Assembly (NCBI GenBank): GCA_937895975.1
Contig: CALBLG010000230.1
Span: forward strand, 1 to 23,222
Source of the DNA: an uncultured Slackia sp.
Lineage (GTDB): Bacteria > Actinomycetota > Coriobacteriia > Coriobacteriales > Eggerthellaceae
Length of the DNA stretch: 23,222 bases
Direction: 5' to 3'
Position numbers and translations under genes: made by a program
Shown: positions 7,166-14,353 of the stretch, piece by piece
Numbering within the stretch: position 1 is the first letter of the stretch
How the letters are laid out: every line of letters begins with the position of its first letter
The notes under the pieces: generated by a model
What the model saw: the letters and a program-made list of their open reading frames with translations, nothing else
What the model was told of the DNA's origin: nothing
Database searches by the model: none

Positions 7166-7357
7166 AAAAACTGCTTCTTTTGGCACAAAAAGTCTGTTTT
7201 CGGGCGCCACTCTGCTTTCCGCCAAGCTAAATGCAATATATATATTGCATTTATCATTGCAAACGCCCTATCGGGGGTCGTCAGACGCTCATTTGCCATC
7301 TCGAAATCGCGTTTCTCGCCCCAAAACCAACTTTCTCTGCCAAAATGACCGTTTTTT
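7166..7357. repeat. Palindromic intergenic repeat, diverged copy 3 (192 bp)
   Basis: Arms at 7166-7206 and 7317-7357 are complementary at 31 of 41 positions, sharing TTTTGGCA, an A-rich box, GTTTT and GGGCG. Each arm has two A-tract boxes about 22 bp apart flanking a TGGCA word, the same plan as copies 1 and 2, and total length is again 192 bp. The central sequence differs and contains the palindrome at 7228-7253. Membership in the family is inferred from this architecture, not from strong identity. Confidence 0.5.
7228..7253. repeat. Perfect 26-bp AT-rich palindrome
   Basis: The half-site TAAATGCAATATA is followed immediately by its exact reverse complement with no loop. In a G+C-rich genome, a 26-bp perfect palindrome of this composition is unlikely by chance. 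It could bind a dimeric regulator, or be the core of repeat copy 3. Confidence 0.75.
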
Positions 7358-7551
7358 GTCTATATCAACCTCCGCATGCCGCCAACGACGGCGCTCGCAG
7401 CGCTCTGTGCACACAGCTTTACCTGCAGCGTTGCCAATTCGTGAAGATGTCGCAAAGGTCGAGTGTTGGTTTCTTCGCATTTCGAAGCGTCCCACGCACA
7501 GGGTGTACGATGACGACCCTTTTTCAACCGCAAACGGAGATGAACCACAGC

Positions 7552-8001
7552 ATGCGCGAACGCATCAAATTTCACAGCAAACGACTCACTCTCTTCCTTA
7601 TTCAGCTGGCCTTTCTCGCCGGCGTGTGCTACATCGGCGAAGCCGTTTCGGTACACCTGCCCATCGAGGTGCCCGCGAACATCTGCAGCATGGGCATTCT
7701 GCTGTCGCTGCTTATTTCGGGCATGATCGACGAAAGCAAAATCGAGCTGGTGTCAAACTTCCTGTTGAAATACATGCCCGTGTTCTTCATTCCCGCAGGC
7801 GTCACCATCCTTACGAGCCTGCCCATGATTGGCAACCGCATCGGCTGGTTCGCGCTCGTATGCATCATCACCACGGTGCTCGTGTTTCTTTCCACCGCCA
7901 TCACGGTCATTCTTGTGGGCCGCCTGCAGAAATATGTCACCGGCAAGCGCGCCGGCAAAGACGTACACCTGAAAAACGCGCTGAAAGCCGAAGGTGAATA
8001 G
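7552..8001 (+). CDS. lrgA: CidA/LrgA family membrane protein
   Basis: This 149-residue protein has about four hydrophobic helices: FLIQLAFLAGVCYIGEAV, ICSMGILLSLLISGMI, MPVFFIPAGVTILTSL, and FALVCIITTVLVFLSTAITVILVG. This layout and the partner gene fit LrgA/CidA holin-like proteins, which with LrgB affect murein hydrolase activity or, in later work, transport small carboxylates such as pyruvate or glycolate. The frame extends upstream. I chose ATG 7552, which has GGAG 12 nt away. ATG 7510, preceded by AGGGTG, is a possible alternative that adds 14 residues. lrgB follows after 1 nt. Confidence 0.85.
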   Translation: MRERIKFHSKRLTLFLIQLAFLAGVCYIGEAVSVHLPIEVPANICSMGILLSLLISGMIDESKIELVSNFLLKYMPVFFIPAGVTILTSLPMIGNRIGWFALVCIITTVLVFLSTAITVILVGRLQKYVTGKRAGKDVHLKNALKAEGE

Positions 8002-8002
8002 C

Positions 8003-8707
8003 ATGGACTTCACGACCATCGCATCCGACATTCTGGAAGCGGGCGGCAGCCTGGCCTTAAGCATTGGCGTGTTCGCGTTCTCGGTATGGCTGAATCGCAA
8101 AACGAATTCGCCGCTGCTCAACCCCCTGCTCGTAACCGTGGCCATCATCATGATTGGGCTCACGGTGCTCAATATTCCGCTGGAATCGTACGAGAAAGGC
8201 GCCACGCTTATCTCGTCGATGCTCGGCCCCGCGACCGCCGTGTTGGCATTCTCTATCTACCAGCAGCGCAAAATCCTGGAGAGCAACTTCCTGCCCATCT
8301 TCGCCGGCTGCTTGGTGGGATCCATCGTGTCTATGGTGAGCGCGTACGGGCTGTGCGAACTATTCGGCTTGGGAGACGAGGTGGCGCTGTCCACGTTGCC
8401 GAAGTCGACCACCGCGCCCATCGCGCTTGCCGTGACCGGAGAGCTAGGCGGCACGGCGTCCATCACCATGGCCGCCGTTATGACGACCGGCGTTATGGGC
8501 GCCATCTTCTCGCCCATGTTGGCCAACGTGTTCCACATCAAGAACAAGGTCGCCCAGGGCGTAGCCATTGGCACCTGCAGCCACGCGGTTGGCACGGCGA
8601 AAGCGCTGGAAATGGGTAAACTGGAAGGTGCCATGAGCGGCGTGGCCATTGCGGTGTCGGGCCTGCTCACGTGCTTCATCGTTATCGCGGCAACCGCCAT
8701 CATGTAA
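8003..8707 (+). CDS. lrgB: LrgB family membrane protein
   Basis: This 234-residue polytopic membrane protein has the LrgB hallmark stretch LPKSTTAPIALAV (131-143), then GELGGTASITMAAVMTTGVMG, and the C-terminal SHAVGTAKALEMG. GAAGGTG lies just before ATG 8003; a GTG at 7994 would overlap lrgA. It pairs with LrgA in the membrane. Known members act in cell-death control or export and import of pyruvate or glycolate, and the substrate here is not readable. It is separated from the HAD phosphatase gene by only 12 nt, so all three form one operon. Confidence 0.92.
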   Translation: MDFTTIASDILEAGGSLALSIGVFAFSVWLNRKTNSPLLNPLLVTVAIIMIGLTVLNIPLESYEKGATLISSMLGPATAVLAFSIYQQRKILESNFLPIFAGCLVGSIVSMVSAYGLCELFGLGDEVALSTLPKSTTAPIALAVTGELGGTASITMAAVMTTGVMGAIFSPMLANVFHIKNKVAQGVAIGTCSHAVGTAKALEMGKLEGAMSGVAIAVSGLLTCFIVIAATAIM

Positions 8708-8719
8708 GAAAGGCCATCC

Positions 8720-9481
8720 ATGGGCAGCATTTCCACCCTCGCATTCATCGGCGCCGATGCCCCAGCTGCGCGCGCCCAGCTCGCCTGCGGCCAGGCCGCT
8801 GAAACGTCGTTTGGCCTGGTGCGCCCCAGCGCGCCCGAGGCAATCGAGGGCGCGATTTTCGATTTAGACGGCACGCTGCTCGATTCCATGCCGTGGTGGG
8901 ACGACCTGGGCGAGCGCTACCTGCGCTCGCGCGGCAAAACGCCGAAGCCCGATATTCGCTACCACTTCAAGCGCCTTACCATGGAGGGCTCGGCGCAATA
9001 CATGAAGGAAACCTACGGGCTGGAAGAGTCGATCGACGAAATCTGCCGCGGTGTTATGGCGGGCATCGAGTTCGCCTACCGCGACTGCATTCCATGCAAA
9101 CCGGCAGCCGTCGACATGCTCGAAGCTTTGCGCGATGCTGGCGTGCGCATGTGCGTTGCCACCGCCACCAGGCGCGATTGCGCGCTTGCAGCCTTGGAGC
9201 GACTAGGCATCGCCCACTATTTCTCGGCCGTGTTCACCTGCACCGAAGTGGGCGCCAGCAAAACTGAGCCCACCATATTCAACGTAGCGCTAAATCACCT
9301 GGAAACGCCGCGCGGCTCCACGCTCGTACTGGAAGATTCGCTGCACGCCATCGAAACCGCCCATGCAGCCGGCTTCCCCGTGGCGCTCGTAGACGAGCCC
9401 GCCAATGCCGCCGACACCGACGCTTCAATGGCCTTGTCGGATATATACCTGAAGTCGTTCGACGCATTCGCCCGCCTGTAA
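8720..9481 (+). CDS. HAD-superfamily hydrolase, beta-phosphoglucomutase/phosphoglycolate phosphatase-like
   Basis: This 253-residue protein carries all four HAD motifs: FDLDGTLLDS with nucleophile Asp48 and Asp50, motif II VATAT (Thr148), motif III Lys181, and motif IV LEDSLHAIETAHAAGF (Glu205, Asp206). A helical cap lies between motifs I and II, as in subfamily I phosphatases. About 42 residues precede the HAD core, more than usual. They start with STLAFIGADAPAARAQ and may be a separate short segment. GAAAGG precedes ATG 8720. Operon position behind lrgAB suggests a link to small-acid or phosphoglycolate metabolism, but that is an inference. The substrate is unknown. Confidence 0.88.
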   Translation: MGSISTLAFIGADAPAARAQLACGQAAETSFGLVRPSAPEAIEGAIFDLDGTLLDSMPWWDDLGERYLRSRGKTPKPDIRYHFKRLTMEGSAQYMKETYGLEESIDEICRGVMAGIEFAYRDCIPCKPAAVDMLEALRDAGVRMCVATATRRDCALAALERLGIAHYFSAVFTCTEVGASKTEPTIFNVALNHLETPRGSTLVLEDSLHAIETAHAAGFPVALVDEPANAADTDASMALSDIYLKSFDAFARL

Positions 9482-9560
9482 CCCGACAGAAATCGAGGCG
9501 CCTTTCACGGCATCTCGCCTATCGCCCGCCGAAAGTTCGAGCCACCTCCAACTATAATGT

Positions 9561-9588
9561 TTGCCACGGCTTGCTTCTTTGTTACATT
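9561..9588 (+). promoter_or_regulatory. Candidate promoter of the AfsR-like regulator
   Basis: TTGCCA (9561-9566) and TACATT (9583-9588) are separated by 16 bp and sit about 60 bp before the gene. A perfect TATAAT lies slightly upstream at 9553-9558 but lacks a good -35. Either could serve; the assignment is weak. Confidence 0.35.
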
Positions 9589-9647
9589 TGTTAACGCACA
9601 ACGCTGTTTGTTATGCGCGCTGCGCAACCGCACAGTAAGGAAGCACC

Positions 9648-12158
9648 ATGGCCCACAATCGTCTTCGAATTGAGTTGCTCGGCAATCCACGCGTCTTCAA
9701 CGGGGATTCACCACTGACCATCTCGCGCCGACGCGTGCGTGCCATCCTCTATTACCTTGCCGCAGAGCGCCGCCCCGTTTCGCGCGTCACGCTCGCCGGG
9801 ATGCTTTGGCCCGACAAAGAACCGGCCGTCGCAAACCGCAACCTCAGCATTCATGTCTCGTATCTGCGAAATGCCGTGGGTGAAAACGCCATCGACGTGA
9901 CCCAAGATTCGCTTGCCATCGGACGCGCTGTAGAAAGCGACATCGAAGAATTCTTCGCGCTTTCCGCCGCAGGTGGCAGCGACGAGGCAATAGCGGCCCA
10001 TCGCCTATTCAGGGGCAAGTTCCTCGAGAATTTCTCGCTGCGCGATGCCGCGCCATTCGAGCAATGGGTCGAACTCGAACGCGTCCGATGGGCCAAACGC
10101 CGCTGCGCCGCCACCCTCGACACGGCGCTCATTTTGGAAGGCCGCGGCATTTACGACACCGCGCTGTCGCTGACGGAAGAGATCATCGACGAGAACCCCA
10201 CGCGCGAAGACCTCTGCCGGCATGGCATGCGCATAGCCTCAAAAGCCCAACTTCCAGACAAGGTCGAACGCCTTTTCGCAAAGTTGAGCGCCGCCCTCGA
10301 TGAACAGTACGGAACTGCCCCAACGCTCGAAACCGTCCAATGCTATCGCGATGCGCTCGGCGTAAGCCGTCCTGTTATCGCGCCCGTCGCGCGACGGAAC
10401 ATATTCGAGAAAAGCGACGCGCCTTTTGTTGGACGCACCGAACAATTTCAGGCGCTGCTCTCTTTGCCAAAAGGGTTCGTGGGGCTCGCTTTCGGCGGCA
10501 GCGGCATGGGCAAAACCCGTCTGATGAACGAAATCGCCAAGAATCTCGACGGTCGGCGTTTCTACATCTCGTTCACCAAGCAAGGCCAAACGGCGCCGTT
10601 TTCGGCAATCGCGGAGACGCTGCGCGTTGCGGAGCAGTCGCAGAGATGGATTCGCACGCGCAACCGCGTCGTTGCAAAGCTTTCAGAGGCGGATGTTTCC
10701 CGAATTTCCCTCATCATGCGCAGCTTCCATGCACACAGGCTCGATGAAGTGCCGTCCTCGCCTGTCTCCCTCGGTGAAATCGCGGAATCGCTCGAACGAT
10801 TCTTCGCGCTCCTGGCGAGCGAACGGCCCCTGCATTTCCTTGTCGACGACGTGCAGTTCGCCGACAACGCCACGCTGCAGCTGCTCGAGAACCTCATCAT
10901 GCACGACGTGCTGCGCGCGTCAACATGCATCATGACCATCTCGACCGACGTCGAGCGCCCCGAAGCCGCGCAATTCTTCAACCGGCTCGAATACGCCAAG
11001 CGGCTCGAAGCCGTAGAACTCGACGCGCTGCCGCTCGAGTGCGTGACGGATGTCATTATGCGCTATTACCCTTCCCTTCCGAAGGAAACCGCACTTCAAC
11101 TGGCTATCCCCACCAAGGGAGTCCCGTTTTGGATGAAAGGCGTGATTCGCAATATAGACCTTGGCCACAGCTCTTTTGGGCTAGGCAATACGGCCGAGGG
11201 CCTGCTTGATGCAACCATCTCGTCGTTGTCGCCCGAAGCGCTCGACGTCATGTTGCTGCTCTCGGCAGCCGATATGCCTTTGGAGACGCGATTGCTCGAC
11301 GTTCTTGCGCGTGCGGGCGCGGCGAAAACGGCAATTGACGAACTGGTTGCGCTCGGACTCGTGCGCAATGACGCATGCGGCAAGGTTTCGCTGTCAAACA
11401 AACAAATGCGCGACGCCGTGCTCGCCAAAACGAGCTGCGAAAACAGAGCAACGGCGCACCTGCGCATCGCACGCGCCATGGAGGCGACATACGGCGAAGC
11501 ATCGGCCGGCGTGCAGGACCTCATCGCGTGTGACCAATACTCGCAAAGCGACCATCCAGCCGAATGCGGGCCCTTCGCCGCTCGCGCCGCCGACTACCTT
11601 ATGACTATCGGCGACGAGGCGGGCGCCATACGCTATTTGGCGCAGGCCCAACGATATTTGCACGAGGCGCCCGCGTTGGATGCCTCGTTGGCGTTGTTCA
11701 CGTGCCTGGCAAATGCCAAACGGCCCTTCGAGGCCCAATGCGTCGTGCGAAAAGCCATTTCGGCAGCCGAAAACCATGCATACCTCGGCTATGCAGGCGT
11801 GCTAAAGGCGGCGGAAGCCACCTTGCATAGCACCGTGTTCGCCGCTTTGCGCGAAGGCAGCGACATCGAAGGGCTCGCGATTGAGAAACGCGTCGCCTCG
11901 CGCATTGCCGAGGCGTTCGAAACCATCGAGCGCGATAAGATATCGCCCCTGGCGCACGCATACATGAAGTCTCTTGGCGCAGTGCTGTATGCCGCGCAAG
12001 GCAACGTCGGCGCCGCTTTAGACCTGCTCGATAGCGGCGAAACCGACGAATACCTCGCCAACGCCTGCTTGGGCGTAGGCCTGTTCGCGCGAACGGAATC
12101 TCTTCGAATCCTGCTCGAGAGCATGCGCGAAAGCCATTCGATGCACCGCGGCATATAA
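9648..12158 (+). CDS. AfsR/SARP-type regulator with BTAD and AAA/STAND ATPase domains
   Basis: This is an 836-residue cytoplasmic regulator. Residues 1-95 form an OmpR-like winged helix (LRIELLGNPRVFNGDSPL, RRRVRAILYYLAAE, ANRNLSIHVSYLR). Residues 96-240 form the BTAD helical repeat domain. An ATPase module begins with FVGRTEQ; Walker A is GGSGMGKT at 283-290 and Walker B is LHFLVDD at 395-401. The rest is helical and TPR-like, ending without a C-terminal LuxR helix-turn-helix. AfsR-like proteins switch on ATP-dependent oligomerisation and activate target promoters. AAGGAAG precedes ATG 9648. The gene stands alone between lrgAB-HAD and the TSCPD gene, so its target cannot be named; autoregulation or control of the upstream operon is possible. 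Confidence 0.85.
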   Translation: MAHNRLRIELLGNPRVFNGDSPLTISRRRVRAILYYLAAERRPVSRVTLAGMLWPDKEPAVANRNLSIHVSYLRNAVGENAIDVTQDSLAIGRAVESDIEEFFALSAAGGSDEAIAAHRLFRGKFLENFSLRDAAPFEQWVELERVRWAKRRCAATLDTALILEGRGIYDTALSLTEEIIDENPTREDLCRHGMRIASKAQLPDKVERLFAKLSAALDEQYGTAPTLETVQCYRDALGVSRPVIAPVARRNIFEKSDAPFVGRTEQFQALLSLPKGFVGLAFGGSGMGKTRLMNEIAKNLDGRRFYISFTKQGQTAPFSAIAETLRVAEQSQRWIRTRNRVVAKLSEADVSRISLIMRSFHAHRLDEVPSSPVSLGEIAESLERFFALLASERPLHFLVDDVQFADNATLQLLENLIMHDVLRASTCIMTISTDVERPEAAQFFNRLEYAKRLEAVELDALPLECVTDVIMRYYPSLPKETALQLAIPTKGVPFWMKGVIRNIDLGHSSFGLGNTAEGLLDATISSLSPEALDVMLLLSAADMPLETRLLDVLARAGAAKTAIDELVALGLVRNDACGKVSLSNKQMRDAVLAKTSCENRATAHLRIARAMEATYGEASAGVQDLIACDQYSQSDHPAECGPFAARAADYLMTIGDEAGAIRYLAQAQRYLHEAPALDASLALFTCLANAKRPFEAQCVVRKAISAAENHAYLGYAGVLKAAEATLHSTVFAALREGSDIEGLAIEKRVASRIAEAFETIERDKISPLAHAYMKSLGAVLYAAQGNVGAALDLLDSGETDEYLANACLGVGLFARTESLRILLESMRESHSMHRGI

Positions 12159-12161
12159 GAA

Positions 12162-12193
12162 AACGGGGCCGCGCACCTTGGCGCAGCCCCGTT
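12162..12193. terminator. Bidirectional intrinsic terminator
   Basis: A GC-rich stem (12163-12174 with 12181-12192, one mismatch, loop ACCTTG) is flanked by AAAA on the left. It lies between the convergent AfsR-like gene and TSCPD gene and can end both transcripts, better on the minus strand where the T-run follows. Confidence 0.75.
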
Positions 12194-12213
12194 CGGCTTC
12201 CTTGCTTTTCAGC

Positions 12214-12465
12214 CTAAATTTCGCCGGCTTCGGCGGCCTTCAGCGCCTGCGTCAGCTGGTCGGCGCAGCTCGTGGAGCGCTTCCCGCATGTATTGCCCTC
12301 GAGCACCGACACAACCCAATCGACCGATTGCCCTTCGATAAGCTTCGAGATGGCCTTCAAATTGCCATTGCAACCGCCCACAAAGCTCACATTGTGAACC
12401 TTGCCGTCAACAATGTCGAAATCGATTTGGCGCGAGCATACGCCGCGCGTAGTGAAAGAATGCAT
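12214..12465 (-). CDS. TSCPD domain protein (TIGR03905 family)
   Basis: This 83-residue protein matches a small widespread family related to the C-terminal TSCPD domain of class II ribonucleotide reductases. The conserved GVCS (8-11), GGCNGNL (30-36), SKLIEG (40-45), NTCGKRSTSC (58-67) and DQL are all present. Four cysteines (10, 32, 60, 67) could bind a metal. The ATG at 12465-12463 has AAGGGGGA upstream. The longer frame extending to 12936 overlaps the opposite-strand gene and lacks support. The function of the family is not established. Confidence 0.88.
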   Translation of the reverse strand: MHSFTTRGVCSRQIDFDIVDGKVHNVSFVGGCNGNLKAISKLIEGQSVDWVVSVLEGNTCGKRSTSCADQLTQALKAAEAGEI

Positions 12466-12533
12466 GGCTATTCCCCCTTGGAACTTCTCGTGATACCGGC
12501 CCAGCTTACCACGTAGAATCCCCAAAGGCGGGA

Positions 12534-12539
12534 TATAAT
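12534..12539 (+). promoter_or_regulatory. TATAAT -10 of the Ig-like surface protein gene
   Basis: A perfect TATAAT lies 40 nt before ATG 12580 in the divergent 114-bp gap. No convincing -35 is seen at the right spacing, so an activator or extended contacts may be needed. Confidence 0.45.
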
Positions 12540-12579
12540 CGTTCGCACTGAATACCTGCAGAACTCGACGGAGGTGACC

Positions 12580-13401
12580 ATGTCCAAGCCCGCTTTCGCC
12601 CTTGCGGCATGCGCGCTCTCGTTTGCGCTGGGCGGCGCCATCTGCGCACCCCAGGCCTTCGCCGACGACGCAAGCGACACCCGCAACGGCATCGCCAGCG
12701 CGGCCGAGGCCGTGCGCGGCGAATTGGGTCCCGCGCTTTCCACGTACGACCAAGCCCGGAAAACGCTCGAAGCCCTGGAAACGACAGACATCGCCCAAGC
12801 GCGCGTCCAAGGCCTGCAAGACGTGATGTACGACGGATCGGAAAAACGCCCCACCGTCACGCTGCGCGTCGATTCCGTGAAAGACGGCAAGAAAACCGAA
12901 GCGTCGCTGCGCGAAGGGGTCGATTTCGAAGTGCAATTCGACGGCGACCTGGTAAACCCGGGCACCGTAAGCGTAACCATCACGGGCATGGGCGATTATT
13001 CAGGCACCGTGGAAACCAGCTTCGTCATCGTGCCCGCCGATTTGGCGAATGCCACCGTCGATGCGATTCCCGACCAAAAGCGCACGGGGTACCCCATAGA
13101 GCCCGCGCCGCGCGTCAAACTCGACGGACGCGAACTTGTCCAGGGCGTCGACTACGAGGTTTCGTATTCGAAGAATACCGATGAAGGCACCGCAACGCTC
13201 ATCGTGGCGGGCATCGGAAACTGCGCGGGCGAAACGCATGCAACGTTCCAAATCGTCGAGAACCCCAAAGAGGGCAAAATCGGCTACCGCGCCGTCGCGC
13301 CCTATGTGGCCATCGCGGCCATCGTGTGCGTCGCAGCCGCAGCAGTGCTAGCTGGCGCACTTGCTCACAAACGTCGCAAAGCAAAACGCGTGAATAATTA
13401 G
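12580..13401 (+). CDS. Secreted membrane-anchored protein with two Ig-like repeats
   Basis: This 273-residue protein has GGAGGTGA immediately before ATG 12580. Residues 1-29 form a signal peptide ending APQAFADD. After a helical linker come two similar beta repeats, each with a 'G-V-D-[FY]-E-V' strand and a 'V-[AT]-G-[IM]-G' turn: GVDFEVQFDGD...VTITGMGDYSGT and GVDYEVSYSKNTDE...IVAGIGNCAGE. These are Ig-like modules common in Coriobacteriia surface proteins. A C-terminal helix (VAPYVAIAAIVCVAAAAVLA) and HKRRKAKR tail fix it in the membrane with the repeats outside. There is no LPxTG sortase motif. The ligand is unknown. The gene is followed directly by a terminator, so it is a single-gene unit. 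Confidence 0.82.
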   Translation: MSKPAFALAACALSFALGGAICAPQAFADDASDTRNGIASAAEAVRGELGPALSTYDQARKTLEALETTDIAQARVQGLQDVMYDGSEKRPTVTLRVDSVKDGKKTEASLREGVDFEVQFDGDLVNPGTVSVTITGMGDYSGTVETSFVIVPADLANATVDAIPDQKRTGYPIEPAPRVKLDGRELVQGVDYEVSYSKNTDEGTATLIVAGIGNCAGETHATFQIVENPKEGKIGYRAVAPYVAIAAIVCVAAAAVLAGALAHKRRKAKRVNN

Positions 13402-13426
13402 AAAAGCCCGCTCAAGCGGGCTTTTC
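13401..13426. terminator. Bidirectional intrinsic terminator
   Basis: GAAAAGCCCGCT pairs with AGCGGGCTTTTC across a 2-nt gap, giving a T-run on both strands. It ends the Ig-like protein transcript and the convergent hypothetical gene at 13486. Confidence 0.9.
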
Positions 13427-13485
13427 CAACGAAACGAACAGCATAAAGACGCAAGCCCCACAGCATGGGATCGCCTTCAATCGCG

Positions 13486-13962
13486 CTATTCACACAAAAT
13501 CTGGTCGTCCTCCTCGTCGTCCACCGCATAGGCGTTCCATGCGCCGCAATCGGCAAATGCGAGGAACTCGTCGGTCGGAATGTCCATGCGCAGGCCGTCC
13601 TCGTCAAACGTGCCACTGAAGCGTTCCTCGAATTTCGCCTTCACGGGGCCGTTCACGGGACGGCTGAACCACACCCATGCGGCAACAGGGCCATTCGCCT
13701 CGTTGAAGTCGGCGCCGAAGCCGGCATCGACCGGCGAGCCGTCTTTGTGCTGAATCATGTACTCGTCAATGGCGAAACAGCCGTTGAACTGCATGCGAGA
13801 GGCGATGCCCTCGATGGAGTTGTCGACTGTGTTGTCCTTCTCGAAGAACGTGATTTTCACTGCAGCATCGTCACGCGCGGCGGCAGGGTCGCCTTGCTCA
13901 TCTTTGCCCATGAACTGTGCAGCCATCATTTCGGCCATTGCTTTTTCCTGATCGCTCAGCAT
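13486..13962 (-). CDS. Acidic hypothetical protein (158 aa)
   Basis: From ATG 13962-13960, with GGAGG 7 nt upstream, this reads 158 residues with no signal peptide or membrane helix. It is acidic, especially at the C terminus (DDEEDDQ). A central beta-rich part includes EYMIQHKDGSPVDAGFGADF and AAWVWFSRPVNGPVKAKF. I do not recognise a family. It lies downstream of copA on the same strand, separated by about 180 nt that include a GC-rich hairpin, so co-transcription is uncertain. It ends just before the shared terminator. The clean start and lack of any better frame make it a likely real gene. Confidence 0.7.
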   Translation of the reverse strand: MLSDQEKAMAEMMAAQFMGKDEQGDPAAARDDAAVKITFFEKDNTVDNSIEGIASRMQFNGCFAIDEYMIQHKDGSPVDAGFGADFNEANGPVAAWVWFSRPVNGPVKAKFEERFSGTFDEDGLRMDIPTDEFLAFADCGAWNAYAVDDEEDDQILCE

Positions 13963-13985
13963 ATGAATCCTCCATTCGCCAGAGC

Positions 13986-14007
13986 GGCCGCCCGCAGGCG
14001 GCCTTTT
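13986..14007 (+). terminator. Terminator-like hairpin in leader of hypothetical gene
   Basis: GGCCGCC-CGCA-GGCGGCC followed by TTTT on the plus strand forms an intrinsic terminator shape, yet no plus-strand gene lies upstream. Read on the minus strand, it is a GC hairpin between copA and the hypothetical gene. It may end copA without a U-tract or block antisense transcripts. Confidence 0.5.
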
Positions 14008-14146
14008 CGTTCGCCCCATAGCATAGCCGAAGGGCGAGCCGCATGCGCGCAACTCGCCCTTCTATCCGAGAACCGAAACGAACTCGTGAAAATCGATTGA
14101 TTCCAGCTATGGAAATGCAGTTTCCACCTTTTTGAGGCTGCTCCCG

Positions 14147-14353
14147 CTACGCGATTTCCGCCTCATACCCAGCATCGACCACTGCGTCGACCAGCGCGGC
14201 ATCGGCCACGTCTTCAGCCAACTGCACCGTCGCCTTCTTTCCATCCAAATCCACATCGGCGCTCGCCACGCCAGCGACGCCCTCGAGCGCCTTTTTCACA
14301 TGGGCGACGCAATGCTGGCACATCATGCCTTCAACGTGCAGAGTCTTTTCCAT
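14147..14353 (-). CDS. CopZ-like copper chaperone, internal in-frame start within copA
   Basis: Met814 of CopA is encoded by ATG 14353-14351 and is preceded by AAAGGA with 7-nt spacing, a clear ribosome site. Translation from it would give a 68-residue HMA protein, the exact size of free CopZ chaperones, with the GMMCQHC copper site. The preceding linker codons (encoding IQNTPARKEP) look like a former intergenic spacer. A second, separate product is therefore likely but inferred. It would carry Cu(I) in the cytoplasm to CopA. Confidence 0.5.
   Translation of the reverse strand: MEKTLHVEGMMCQHCVAHVKKALEGVAGVASADVDLDGKKATVQLAEDVADAALVDAVVDAGYEAEIA

Larger units (their letters stand above)
7046..7551. 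other. 506-bp intergenic region upstream of lrgA
   Basis: This lies between the small minus-strand peptide and lrgA. It contains repeat copy 3 (7166-7357) with an AT-rich 26-bp palindrome, and then about 190 bp before lrgA with only a short CTTCG-CATTT-CGAAG hairpin near 7476-7490. No recognisable promoter or gene was found in the remainder. Confidence 0.5.

Noticed and set aside
14110..14131. TGGAAA-TGCAG-TTTCCA hairpin with TTTTT after copA
   Set aside because: The stem is only 6 bp and the T-run is on the strand opposite to copA, so it is not a convincing copA terminator.
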